Source: Syntrophomonadaceae bacterium (GTDB taxonomy: Bacteria; Bacillota; Dethiobacteria; DTU022). Taken from it: a DNA stretch of 61,148 nucleotides. The stretch lies in the NCBI GenBank assembly GCA_007119965.1, contig SKOR01000016.1, positions 1 to 61,148 on the forward strand, in the 5' to 3' direction. Of the stretch, positions 33,202 through 41,285 are shown piece by piece. The notes beneath the pieces are model-generated. The model had not been told where the DNA came from. It was given only the letters and a program-made list of their open reading frames with translations, and made no database searches. Numbering within the stretch: position 1 is the stretch's first letter; every line of letters starts with the position of its first letter. The position numbers and the translations under genes are program-made.

Positions 33202-34737
33202 TTAGCCCTGCCGGTCCAGGCTCCGGTACTGCACCGCTTCGGCGATGTGGCTGGCTTCAAGCATAGCTGAATTTTCCAAATCGGCGATGGTTCTAGCCAC
33301 CTTTATGATCCGGTCATGGGCTCGCATTGACAGGTTGAGGTTTTGAAAGGACTGGTGCAGGAGCTGCCTCGCATCATTGGTCAGGGGACAGTGTTTTTCA
33401 AAGTGGCGCGCCCGAAGCCGGGCATTGGAGGCCACCTTGATATTTTTATACCTTTTGCGCTGCCTGAGCCGGGTTGATTCAACCCGGCTGCGGATATCGG
33501 CCGAGCGCTCGCCGGGCTCATTCTGCTGAAGCTGCTCAAACTTAATTCCGGGTACTTCAACCTGGATGTCGATGCGGTCGATCAGCGGACCAGAAAGCTT
33601 GGAACGGTACTTGAAAATCTGGGTCGGACTGCAGCGGCATTCCAACCGTGGGTCGCCGTAATTGCCGCAGGGGCAGGGATTCATTGAACCGATAAACATG
33701 AAGTCTGCGGGGTAACAGACTGTTGCTGCAGCACGGGTTACAGTGACAGTCCTGTCTTCAAGGGGTTGCCTTAAACCCTCCAGTACTTCACGTTTGTATT
33801 CAGGAAGTTCGTCAAAAAAAAGCACTCCCTGGTGGGCCAGGGTTACTTCACCGGGTTGTGGTATTTTACCCCCGCCAATAATACCTGCAGTCGAAGCACT
33901 GTGGTGAGGGCTGCGGAAAGGCCGCTGTCTCAACAGCGGCTTGTTGGAGTCCAACTGTCCGGCGACGCTGTGAATCCTGGTTATTTCAAGGGTTTCATCC
34001 ATGGTGGGGGAAGGCAGGATTGAAGGGATTCGCCGGGCCAGCATTGTTTTACCGCTGCCCGGGGGGCCATAAAGCAGAACATTGTGCGATCCGGCAGCGG
34101 CAATTTCCAGGGCTCTCTTGGCTGTTTCCTGGCCTTTTACTTCACTGAAGTCAAGCTCAGCTCCGTCAACGCTTAAACTTTGCGGATTAATAGGATCGGG
34201 AGCCGGCAGTTCTCCGTTCCCACAGAAGTAATTTGCCAGCTGGCTTAAAGAAGAAGTTCCTTTTACTGCAATTTTATCGACCAGGGCCGCTTCGGTGCTG
34301 TTAGGCTGGGGCAGGTAGAGGGTTAAGCCTGCATTATCGGGCAGTTCGCTTAAAGAAAGGGCCATGGCCAGGGCCCCGTTGATCCGACGCACTTGACCGT
34401 CAAGCGACAGCTCGCCGACGAAAACGCCGCTGTTAAGCGCTTCGCCGCGTGGAATTTGCCCGGTGGCAGCGAGAAGGCCAACTGCAATAGCCAGGTCGAA
34501 CGATGAACCTTCTTTTTTAAGATCAGCGGGAGCCAGGTTTACAGTCACCCGCGAGTAAGGAAAAGAAAAGCCGCAGTTGCGCACAGCGGCCCTGACTCTT
34601 TCTTTTGCTTCCTTTACCGATGCGTCAGGCAGGCCGATAATGTCGAAGGCAGGCAGGCCGTCGGCAATATCGACTTCTATCTCCAGCGGGATACCATTAA
34701 TACCCATAACAGCGCAGGAGCGGACTTTAGCCAGCAA
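33202..34737 (-). CDS. comM: YifB/ComM-type Mg-chelatase-like AAA+ ATPase
   Basis: A 511-residue AAA+ protein with an N-terminal Lon-protease-like S5 fold (ILLAKVRSCAVMGINGI, then PADLKKEGSSFDLAIAVG), an AAA+ core with GPPGSGKTM, FFDELPEY and a zinc-finger-like CPCGNYGD segment, and a C-terminal Mg-chelatase lid. ComM helps branch migration during natural transformation. The frame is open to 34821, but AAGGAGG is 8 nt before the TTG at 34737, the homologous start. dprA lies 7 kb away. Confidence 0.92.
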   Translation of the reverse strand: MLAKVRSCAVMGINGIPLEIEVDIADGLPAFDIIGLPDASVKEAKERVRAAVRNCGFSFPYSRVTVNLAPADLKKEGSSFDLAIAVGLLAATGQIPRGEALNSGVFVGELSLDGQVRRINGALAMALSLSELPDNAGLTLYLPQPNSTEAALVDKIAVKGTSSLSQLANYFCGNGELPAPDPINPQSLSVDGAELDFSEVKGQETAKRALEIAAAGSHNVLLYGPPGSGKTMLARRIPSILPSPTMDETLEITRIHSVAGQLDSNKPLLRQRPFRSPHHSASTAGIIGGGKIPQPGEVTLAHQGVLFFDELPEYKREVLEGLRQPLEDRTVTVTRAAATVCYPADFMFIGSMNPCPCGNYGDPRLECRCSPTQIFKYRSKLSGPLIDRIDIQVEVPGIKFEQLQQNEPGERSADIRSRVESTRLRQRKRYKNIKVASNARLRARHFEKHCPLTNDARQLLHQSFQNLNLSMRAHDRIIKVARTIADLENSAMLEASHIAEAVQYRSLDRQG

Positions 34738-34916
34738 TATATATTCCTCCTTAAAGTGCGATGATGAAAGCTGCGTCAGTTTGGCAGTGGAATTAGTTGG
34801 TTTGCTATTCAGGCCACCCAAAAATGATTGTATTTTAAAAACAAGCCTAAACGATAAAATTTAATTCACCGGCTGGGTATAAATATCCTGCAGGGCAGGA
34901 AAAAAACCTGTTACGG

Positions 34917-34946
34917 TTACCCTGACCGGTTGATTTATGTTATAAT
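34917..34946 (+). promoter_or_regulatory. Extended -10 promoter of the rubredoxin gene
   Basis: TGTTATAAT (34938-34946) is a perfect extended -10. A weak TTACCC at 34917 stands 18 nt upstream. The rubredoxin SD follows at about 34974. Confidence 0.6.
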
Positions 34947-34988
34947 TCAATAAATATTAATTGTAATAATTATGAAGGAGGAAAAAGC

Positions 34989-35147
34989 ATGGACAAATAT
35001 GAGTGTCAGGTATGCGGCTATGTGTATGATCCGGCAGAAGGCGACAGCGACGGAGGAATTGCACCGGGAACTTCCTTTGATGATCTTCCTGATGATTGGG
35101 TCTGCCCGGTTTGCGGGGTAGGTAAAGACGAGTTTGAAAAACTCTAG
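34989..35147 (+). CDS. Rubredoxin
   Basis: A 52-residue rubredoxin. The Fe(Cys)4 site is CQVCG (residues 6-10) and CPVCG near 39-43; the hydrophobic core residues Y-V-Y-D-P and DDWVCP are typical. It is a one-electron carrier in anaerobes, often feeding peroxide or superoxide reductases. AAGGAGG precedes the ATG. It appears monocistronic: own promoter upstream, structured repeat and strong terminator downstream. Confidence 0.96.
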   Translation: MDKYECQVCGYVYDPAEGDSDGGIAPGTSFDDLPDDWVCPVCGVGKDEFEKL

Positions 35148-35164
35148 ATAAAAGAGCAGGTAAT

Positions 35165-35222
35165 GTATCTGCTCACGCCTCCAAAGGGACCCGGCAATGC
35201 CGGCAGTTTACTGAACAGATAC
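35165..35222 (+). repeat. Intergenic structured repeat, copy E
   Basis: Arms GTATCTG (35165-35171) and CAGATAC (35216-35222), core TCCAAAGGGACCCGG (35180-35194), inner hairpin CCGGC-AAT-GCCGG (35191-35203). It lies in the rubredoxin 3' region. A GAGCAG at 35154-35159 could pair instead with CTGCTC at 35169-35174. Confidence 0.65.
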
Positions 35223-35253
35223 CGGATAATTACTTTGCAGTATATTTATGGTT

Positions 35254-35306
35254 GATAAAAAAGCTGGCAGGAGCATGTGAACCGCTCTCCTGCCAGCTTT
35301 GTCTTT
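35254..35306. terminator. Strong bidirectional terminator, rubredoxin / PII-like gene
   Basis: AAAGCTGGCAGGAG (35260-35273) and CTCCTGCCAGCTTT (35287-35300) form a perfect 14-bp stem with A-rich left and T-rich right flanks. It serves the plus-strand rubredoxin and the minus-strand DUF1538-PII unit. Confidence 0.9.
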
Positions 35307-35318
35307 ACGGGGTGTGTG

Positions 35319-35660
35319 TTACTTATTTTCTTGCATCGCCCTGATCAGGTGGACTATTCCGGCCACCTCTTTTAGTTCCAGGACAAAAGCTATACCGGTG
35401 CCGGGTTTGTTAAGTTTGCCTGCCGTGATAATTGATTCCAGGACAACTTCAGTTTTATCTTCCTGGATAATGGTTAAAATAACTTCTTTTTCAGGCTCAA
35501 TTGGGATGTTGAGCAGTTTTTTTTGCTCATGAATCCCGGCTCCCCGCGCAGGGATAATCGTTGCGCCTTCGGCGCCTGCTTTTTTTGTCGCATCAATAAT
35601 GCATTCACAGCAGCCTTTTTTTACAATAGTGACTATCAAGTCATGCTTGGGAATTTTCAT
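35319..35660 (-). CDS. PII-like signalling protein
   Basis: A 113-residue member of the PII superfamily: KHDLIVTIVKKGCCECIIDATKKAGAEGATI as the first beta-alpha-beta unit, PARGAG, a short T-loop region (IHEQKKLLNIP), and a second half ending ELKEVAGIVHLIR. PII proteins bind ATP/ADP or other small ligands and regulate a partner, often a transporter. It is the third gene of a minus-strand unit behind two DUF1538 genes and overlaps the second by 20 bp. The ATG at 35660 is chosen by homology; GAGGAGG lies 12 nt before it. The ligand is unknown. Confidence 0.8.
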   Translation of the reverse strand: MKIPKHDLIVTIVKKGCCECIIDATKKAGAEGATIIPARGAGIHEQKKLLNIPIEPEKEVILTIIQEDKTEVVLESIITAGKLNKPGTGIAFVLELKEVAGIVHLIRAMQENK

Positions 35661-36591
35661 TGTTGCCAGTTTCCTCCTCACTTTCAAATGCAGACTTTTG
35701 GTCTTCATCAGCGCGGCTCCCGTTATCAGGATCGCTGTTTTCTAAATTCTGTACATTACCCGGGGTCGGCGGGTCCGGTGAGACCTCTCCCGGCTGATGG
35801 AGAGAAATGTTTTCTTCATGGCAATTCTCACATTCTGCTGCGAATTCTTCACTTTCCTGATCGTTATCGTCGTCCTGATCGTCGTCAGGATAAAGAAACC
35901 CCAGCAACATTACCATAATTATAGGAGCCAGCGCAACCATTGCGATTAACCCGAAACCGTCAATTACTGCATCGCGGCCCTCTATTTTGTCGGCTGCCCC
36001 GACAGCCATGGCCATTATGAAGGTAACTGTCATCGGGCCAGTGGCAACTCCGCCGGAATCGAAGGCAATCGAGGTGAATGAAGGCTTGGAGAAAATCATC
36101 AGGATAATGGCCAGCGAATAGCCGGGTATTATAATATAGTAAAAAGGAATGCCGTAAACAATCCTGGTCATACCCAGGGCAATGAAAATCCCTACAGCCA
36201 GGCAAAGAGTGTAAAGAATGGTATTGCTCCTGATCGAACCGCTCGAGCTCTTTTCTACCTGGTCGGAGAGGATGCGTACAGCCGGTTCCGCCATCGTGGC
36301 GACAAAACCGAGGATAAAGCCAAGAGGTATGAGAATCCAGCGGTTGGGCAGGCCGCCTAGAATGGCGCCGATTTCATTGCCCACAGGAAGAAAACCGACA
36401 TGCACTCCCTGCAGGAAGAGAGAGAGACCGGCAAAAGCAAACAGTACACCCTGCAGCAGGTTTACCAGCATTTTTACGGGTAATTTAAAAACGAGCAAAA
36501 AAAGCAGGAACAGGACCAGCACAGGGCTCATGGCCATTAGGACCTCTGCCAGTACATCATCAAAACCGTGCAGGATCGATTGGTAGCTCAA
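35641..36591 (-). CDS. DUF1538 membrane protein (second of pair) with acidic cytoplasmic tail
   Basis: A 316-residue polytopic protein with about six to seven hydrophobic segments in residues 18-230. The DUF1538 signatures are LQGVHVGFLPVG, LGFILGFVATMAEPAVR and FDSGGVATGPMTVTFIMA. From about residue 235 a hydrophilic, highly acidic tail (DDDQDDDNDQESEEF) contains one CENC motif. A DUF1538 pair (UmpAB) has been reported as a two-component Na+(K+)/H+ antiporter in Halomonas, from memory. The TTG start overlaps the stop of the preceding gene; GGGGGTGA is the SD. Confidence 0.82.
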   Translation of the reverse strand: MSYQSILHGFDDVLAEVLMAMSPVLVLFLLFLLVFKLPVKMLVNLLQGVLFAFAGLSLFLQGVHVGFLPVGNEIGAILGGLPNRWILIPLGFILGFVATMAEPAVRILSDQVEKSSSGSIRSNTILYTLCLAVGIFIALGMTRIVYGIPFYYIIIPGYSLAIILMIFSKPSFTSIAFDSGGVATGPMTVTFIMAMAVGAADKIEGRDAVIDGFGLIAMVALAPIIMVMLLGFLYPDDDQDDDNDQESEEFAAECENCHEENISLHQPGEVSPDPPTPGNVQNLENSDPDNGSRADEDQKSAFESEEETGNNENSQA

Positions 36592-37283
36592 CCGAAAATC
36601 ACCCCCAGGATCATAACACTGAGGACAGGTCCGATGGATGCAAGGCCGATTAAGCCAAAAGTATCCGAAACAGTTGATTTGCCTCCCAGGACAGCAGTGG
36701 CGCCGACACCGAGGGCGAGGATAAAGGGTACAGCCATCGGTCCGGTGGTAACTCCGCCTGCATCAAAGGATATGGCGACAAATTCGGGCGGGGTGAAAAA
36801 AGAGAGGACTACAACAAGAATGTACCCTGCCGTTAAAAGGTAGAAAATCGGGATGCCGATCAGGATCCGAAAAATTGCCAGCGCTACAAAAAATCCCACT
36901 CCCAGGGCTACAGCAATGATCAAAATATTTGAGTCAATTGCTCCCCTGGAGGCGATGTCCACCTGGTGGGCCAGGACCCTGACGTCGGGCTCTGCGATAG
37001 TGATTACAAAGCCGAATATAAAAGCTGCAACCAGTAAAAAAAACAGCGAGCCGCGGGAGGTAAACTCTGAACCGATCATTTCGCCAATCGGCAGTAAACT
37101 GACCCGCACACCGACCAGGAAGAGGAAAAGGCCGGCGGTGACCATGGCGGCTCCAATAATAAACTGCCAGAACAAATCAAGCGGGGTACGGATTACAAAG
37201 AACATTATTAAGGTAACAACTGTTACAATCGGGATGATCGCCTGCAGGACTTCCAGAAAGATGGTTTTTATCTCTTTGACCAT
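36588..37283 (-). CDS. DUF1538 membrane protein (first of pair)
   Basis: A 231-residue paralogue of the next gene, without the acidic tail. It shares LVGVRVSLLPIG, FIFGFVITIAEPDVRVLAHQV and FDAGGVTTGPMAVPFILALGVG, the last being the best-conserved DUF1538 block. About six hydrophobic segments. The frame extends upstream to 37415, but that part is not family-like and contains the promoter; the ATG at 37283 gives the usual start MVKEIKTIFLEVLQAIIP. Likely half of a heteromeric transporter. Confidence 0.82.
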   Translation of the reverse strand: MVKEIKTIFLEVLQAIIPIVTVVTLIMFFVIRTPLDLFWQFIIGAAMVTAGLFLFLVGVRVSLLPIGEMIGSEFTSRGSLFFLLVAAFIFGFVITIAEPDVRVLAHQVDIASRGAIDSNILIIAVALGVGFFVALAIFRILIGIPIFYLLTAGYILVVVLSFFTPPEFVAISFDAGGVTTGPMAVPFILALGVGATAVLGGKSTVSDTFGLIGLASIGPVLSVMILGVIFG

Positions 37284-37349
37284 AATAGCAGCATCTCCGG
37301 GTGAATAATTTATGGGGTCAATGTTGTTTACAGTTATTATGTTATCCCA

Positions 37350-37378
37350 ATTATATCGAGTTGTCCAGAATTGGTCAG
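37350..37378 (-). promoter_or_regulatory. Candidate promoter of the DUF1538-PII unit
   Basis: Minus strand: CTGACC (37378-37373), a 17-nt spacer and TATAAT (37355-37350), about 67 bp before the first start codon. The -35 matches the consensus at four of six positions. Confidence 0.5.
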
Positions 37379-37558
37379 ATAAACCGGGTCGGGCATCTGA
37401 GCTGCGCAGATCCAAAACAACTGCATAATTTTACGGGAGTTTTAACCCTTTCATGGCAATAAGAGCTATTTGCGGCCCGGTTTTCCCAGGCTCCTGTGGA
37501 TGCAGGACTTAAAATATGTTATGATCCGCTCAGTATATTAATAGAAAGGGACGGTCAA

Positions 37559-39538
37559 GTGAGCAACGACAACTATAATACACAGCAGCACTACAAAGCG
37601 GAACCCGACTGGATCACCTTACTGCAGAATGCCCTAAACCCCGCCCAGTTTGAATTTGCCACGGCTGAAGATCCGGCCCTGCTCGGCCTGGCCGGACCCG
37701 GTTCAGGTAAAACAAGGGCGCTTATCTACAGGGCTGCACATTTAATTAAAAGTGGTGTTCAGCCGGAACAACTCCTCCTGCTGACTTTTACAAATAAGGC
37801 TGCAGGTGAGATGAAGGAACGCCTGGAAGGCCTGCTCGGGTTTTTGCCTTATAATCTCTGGGCCGGCACCTTCCACAGTATCGGGGCAAGAATATTAAGG
37901 AAGCATGCCGCCCTTGCCGGCAGGACCCCTAACTTTTCTATTTTCGACGAAGATGACACCAGGGTGACCTTAAAGCAGATTCTGAACGACCTCTCTATTG
38001 ATGATGAAGATCGGAAAATCATTATGAAACGGGGGCTTTTAGGCAGGATAATCAGCCAGTCCCGGAACTCCGCCCTTTCGATCAAGGAAGTGATGGAAGA
38101 AGATTATCCCTACCGGCTCGAATACCTTGATGTAGTTAAGAACAGCGCAGATCTTTATGAAAGAAAAAAGATTGAAAGCAACGCATTCGATTTTGATGAT
38201 CTCCTGCTTTGCTGGCTGCAGCTGTTTGAGGAACAGCCCCGGGTTGGCGAACAATACAGAAGGCGTTTTAAGCATGTGCTGGTTGATGAGTTCCAGGATA
38301 CAAACGTGATCCAGGCCAGGATTATAGATCTCTTCGCCGGGGCGGCTTCAATCTGCGTTGTCGGTGATGACGCCCAGTCTATCTATGCTTTTCGTTATGC
38401 CGATATCGGCAATATTCTTTCTTTCCCCGAGCGTTACTCCCTGTGCCAGGTGGTGCGTATGGAGCAGAACTACCGCAGCACCCCCGAAATAGTTGAACTG
38501 GCCAACTGCTCGATCGCCCACAACAGGCAGCAGCTGCCCAAGAAGCTGTTTTCTACTAACCCCGGCGGTGCAAAGCCCGCCCTGGCCAAGGTGTTTGATG
38601 CCCGCCAGGAAGCATCTTTTGTACTGCAGAACATCTGGGAATTGCAGAACAACGGTATCTCCTTAAATGATATCGCCGTCCTCTACCGCAGCTCCTACCT
38701 GACTCCCGAGGTGGAATTTGCCCTGGCCCGTAAAGGCTTAAACTACAAAACTTACGGTGGGGTCAAGTTTTTCCAGAAAGCGCATATTAAAGATCTGCTG
38801 GCCTACCTAAAAGTAATCTATAACCCCAACGATGAAAACTCCTGGCGCAGAATTACCACCCTGCAGCAGGGCCTGGGCCAGGCCACCTTCGATAAGCTAT
38901 GGGCAAAACTGAAACAGCACCCTGACCCGCTCGCTGCAGCGCTCGAAGGCAAAGAAAGCCCGGCGCGCGGCAAGGGAGGCTGGGAATCACTGGTCCGGAC
39001 CCTTGACGCTGTCAATAAAAACAGGGCAGACCAGGTGCCGCAGTTAATTGCAAATGTCCTCGATTTCAATTATGACTTTATGCTTAAGCAGAACTACCCT
39101 GATCAATATGACGAGCGGCTGCGTGGGATTGAAAGGCTGATGATTTATGCCGAAAGATTTGACACGCTGGCTACGTTCCTGGAATCGCTGGCCCTCGAAG
39201 AATCGGTATTTGCCGACACTGCAGCGGCGGGCGGCGTCCGCGACGGTCAGCTGACCCTATCGACCATTCACAGCGCCAAAGGCAAGGAATGGGATGCAGT
39301 CTTTATTATCGGCATGAACCAGGGCCATTTCCCGAGCCAGCGCTCGGAAAGCGAAGGCCTGGACGAAGAGCGGCGCCTCTTTTACGTGGCTGCCACCAGG
39401 GCGCGACGCTTCCTCTACCTGACGACATACCGCGAGGATTATCGCTCCTACGGGGCAGTCTCAGAAGGCCCATCCCTTTTCTTAAGAGAACTGCCACCCG
39501 AATGCTACCAGCTGATCAATTACGACAGCGGCTTCTGA
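37559..39538 (+). CDS. UvrD/PcrA-like superfamily 1 DNA helicase
   Basis: A 659-residue SF1A helicase. Motif I GPGSGKT is at residues 46-52, Ia LTFTNKAAGEMKERL, II LVDEFQDTN, III VVGDDAQSIYAFR, IV EQNYRST, V STIHSAKGKEWDAVFI and VI EERRLFYVAATRAR. It is shorter than typical PcrA (about 730) and lacks the C-terminal PcrA tail, so it could be a second UvrD-type paralogue. The GTG at 37559 has AAAGGG 8 nt upstream; the frame is open to 37496 without SD. Confidence 0.9.
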   Translation: MSNDNYNTQQHYKAEPDWITLLQNALNPAQFEFATAEDPALLGLAGPGSGKTRALIYRAAHLIKSGVQPEQLLLLTFTNKAAGEMKERLEGLLGFLPYNLWAGTFHSIGARILRKHAALAGRTPNFSIFDEDDTRVTLKQILNDLSIDDEDRKIIMKRGLLGRIISQSRNSALSIKEVMEEDYPYRLEYLDVVKNSADLYERKKIESNAFDFDDLLLCWLQLFEEQPRVGEQYRRRFKHVLVDEFQDTNVIQARIIDLFAGAASICVVGDDAQSIYAFRYADIGNILSFPERYSLCQVVRMEQNYRSTPEIVELANCSIAHNRQQLPKKLFSTNPGGAKPALAKVFDARQEASFVLQNIWELQNNGISLNDIAVLYRSSYLTPEVEFALARKGLNYKTYGGVKFFQKAHIKDLLAYLKVIYNPNDENSWRRITTLQQGLGQATFDKLWAKLKQHPDPLAAALEGKESPARGKGGWESLVRTLDAVNKNRADQVPQLIANVLDFNYDFMLKQNYPDQYDERLRGIERLMIYAERFDTLATFLESLALEESVFADTAAAGGVRDGQLTLSTIHSAKGKEWDAVFIIGMNQGHFPSQRSESEGLDEERRLFYVAATRARRFLYLTTYREDYRSYGAVSEGPSLFLRELPPECYQLINYDSGF

Positions 39539-39571
39539 CTATCAACAAATCCCTAACCGGGTTAAAAATAT

Positions 39572-39601
39572 TGGACACCTTGCAAATCCTTATAGTATAA
39601 T
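39572..39601 (+). promoter_or_regulatory. Sigma-A-type promoter of cimA
   Basis: TGGACA (39572-39577), an 18-nt spacer and TATAAT (39596-39601), 40 bp before the cimA ATG. No T-box or leader peptide fits in this short leader. Confidence 0.7.
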
Positions 39602-39641
39602 ACAAGTTAAATTTATTGAGAGAGCAAGCGGGGGGAAAGAA

Positions 39642-41273
39642 ATGCAGAAAATAGACATATACGATACAACCTTAAGAGACGGCTCACAGCGGGAGGGTGT
39701 GTCTTTTTCTGTTTCCGATAAATTAAAGATTGCCGAAAAACTTGATGAATTTGGGGTTGGTTACATCGAGGGCGGCTGGCCCGGATCTAACCCGAAAGAT
39801 ATTGAGTTTTTCAGGCGGGCAGCTAAAATGGAATTCAAGAACGCCCGTCTCTGCGCTTTCAGCAGCACCCGCCGGCCTGGAATAGCCGTGGAAGAAGATT
39901 TGAATATCCGGGCCCTGGTTGAAGCAGGGACTGGGACGGTCACTATATTTGGTAAAAGCTGGGACTTTCACGTTCGCGATGCCCTGAAAACAACCCTTGA
40001 TGAAAACCTGGCCATGATTAAAGAAACCATCGCATACCTCAAGTCGCTGGGGAGGGAAGTTATCTTTGATGCCGAGCACTTTTTTGACGGCTACAAGGCA
40101 AATCCCGGGTATGCTTTAAAGACCCTGGAAGCAGCCGCAGAAGGCGGTGCTGACGTCCTGGTGCTCTGTGACACTAACGGGGGTTTAATGCCCTGGGATC
40201 TTACCGCAATTCTGAAGGCCGTAAAAGAAAGGGTTAAAGTTCCCCTGGGGATCCATGCCCACGATGATGCAGGTATGGCCACGGCTAACTCGCTTATTTC
40301 TGTCCGTGAAGGAATCACCCAGATTCACGGGACAATTAACGGTTATGGCGAGCGCTGCGGCAATGCCAACCTCTGCACGATCATACCGAACCTGCAATTG
40401 AAAATGGAGCTGCAGGTTGTTACACCCGAACAGCTGAACGGCTTAACCAAGCTTTCCCGTTTTATTGCCGAATTGGCTAATATTGCTCCTGCCGACCAAC
40501 AGCCGTATGTCGGTTTTAATGCCTTCGCCCACAAGGGCGGCATTCATGTTGATGCCGTGAGTAAAAAACCGGAAACTTATGAACATGCAGATCCCGATCG
40601 GGTGGGTAACCGGCGCCGTATCCTGGTTTCCGAATTAGCCGGGCGCAGCAGCATCAGTTTAAAAACTCACCAGAACGACCTGAAACTGGATAAAGACCGT
40701 CCCGAAACGGCTTCTGTCCTGCAGAGAATTAAGGAGATGGAGCACTACGGCTACCAGTTTGAAGGGGCCGAAGGCTCTTTTGAATTGCTGGTTTTGAAAA
40801 TGATGAAGGCATACACCCCGCTCTTTAAGCTGGAAGGTTTTAGGATGATTATTGAAAGAAAAGAAGAGGGTGATATGTACTCGGAGGCAACTATAAAAGT
40901 CAGGGTCGGCGATAAACAGGTGCATACCGCCGCTGAAGGAAACGGTCCGGTTAACGCGCTTGATAACGCCCTGCGCAAGGCGCTTGAAGGTTTTTACCCT
41001 GCCCTGAAAAAAATCAAGTTAATTGATTTCAAGGTGCGGGTTATTGACGGTGTTGACGGGACAGGCGCCCAGGTCAGGGTCCTGATCCAATCGAGTGACG
41101 ATCACAAAAGCTGGGGCACTGTCGGTGTATCGCCCAATATTATTGAAGCCAGCTGGATAGCCCTGGTTGACAGCCTTGAATACGGGTTGCTCTGCCGTAA
41201 ACTTCCCGAGTTTGCAGAGGCTAAAAATGTTCTTGAAAAGCTAAAAAATGAAGGGGTAACATCTCTCGGTTAA
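39642..41273 (+). CDS. cimA: (R)-citramalate synthase
   Basis: Condenses pyruvate and acetyl-CoA to citramalate, the threonine-independent route to isoleucine. It has a DRE-TIM barrel (YDTTLRDGSQREGVSFSVSDK at the start, HAHDDAGMATANSL near residues 204-217) and a C-terminal LeuA dimer/regulatory domain (from about 400) that usually senses isoleucine. At 543 residues and with GWPGSNPKD it matches the CimA branch, not 2-isopropylmalate synthase or NifV. GGGGGAAAG precedes the ATG. dprA follows after 12 bp. Confidence 0.92.
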   Translation: MQKIDIYDTTLRDGSQREGVSFSVSDKLKIAEKLDEFGVGYIEGGWPGSNPKDIEFFRRAAKMEFKNARLCAFSSTRRPGIAVEEDLNIRALVEAGTGTVTIFGKSWDFHVRDALKTTLDENLAMIKETIAYLKSLGREVIFDAEHFFDGYKANPGYALKTLEAAAEGGADVLVLCDTNGGLMPWDLTAILKAVKERVKVPLGIHAHDDAGMATANSLISVREGITQIHGTINGYGERCGNANLCTIIPNLQLKMELQVVTPEQLNGLTKLSRFIAELANIAPADQQPYVGFNAFAHKGGIHVDAVSKKPETYEHADPDRVGNRRRILVSELAGRSSISLKTHQNDLKLDKDRPETASVLQRIKEMEHYGYQFEGAEGSFELLVLKMMKAYTPLFKLEGFRMIIERKEEGDMYSEATIKVRVGDKQVHTAAEGNGPVNALDNALRKALEGFYPALKKIKLIDFKVRVIDGVDGTGAQVRVLIQSSDDHKSWGTVGVSPNIIEASWIALVDSLEYGLLCRKLPEFAEAKNVLEKLKNEGVTSLG

Positions 41274-41285
41274 AACTTAACTGCC

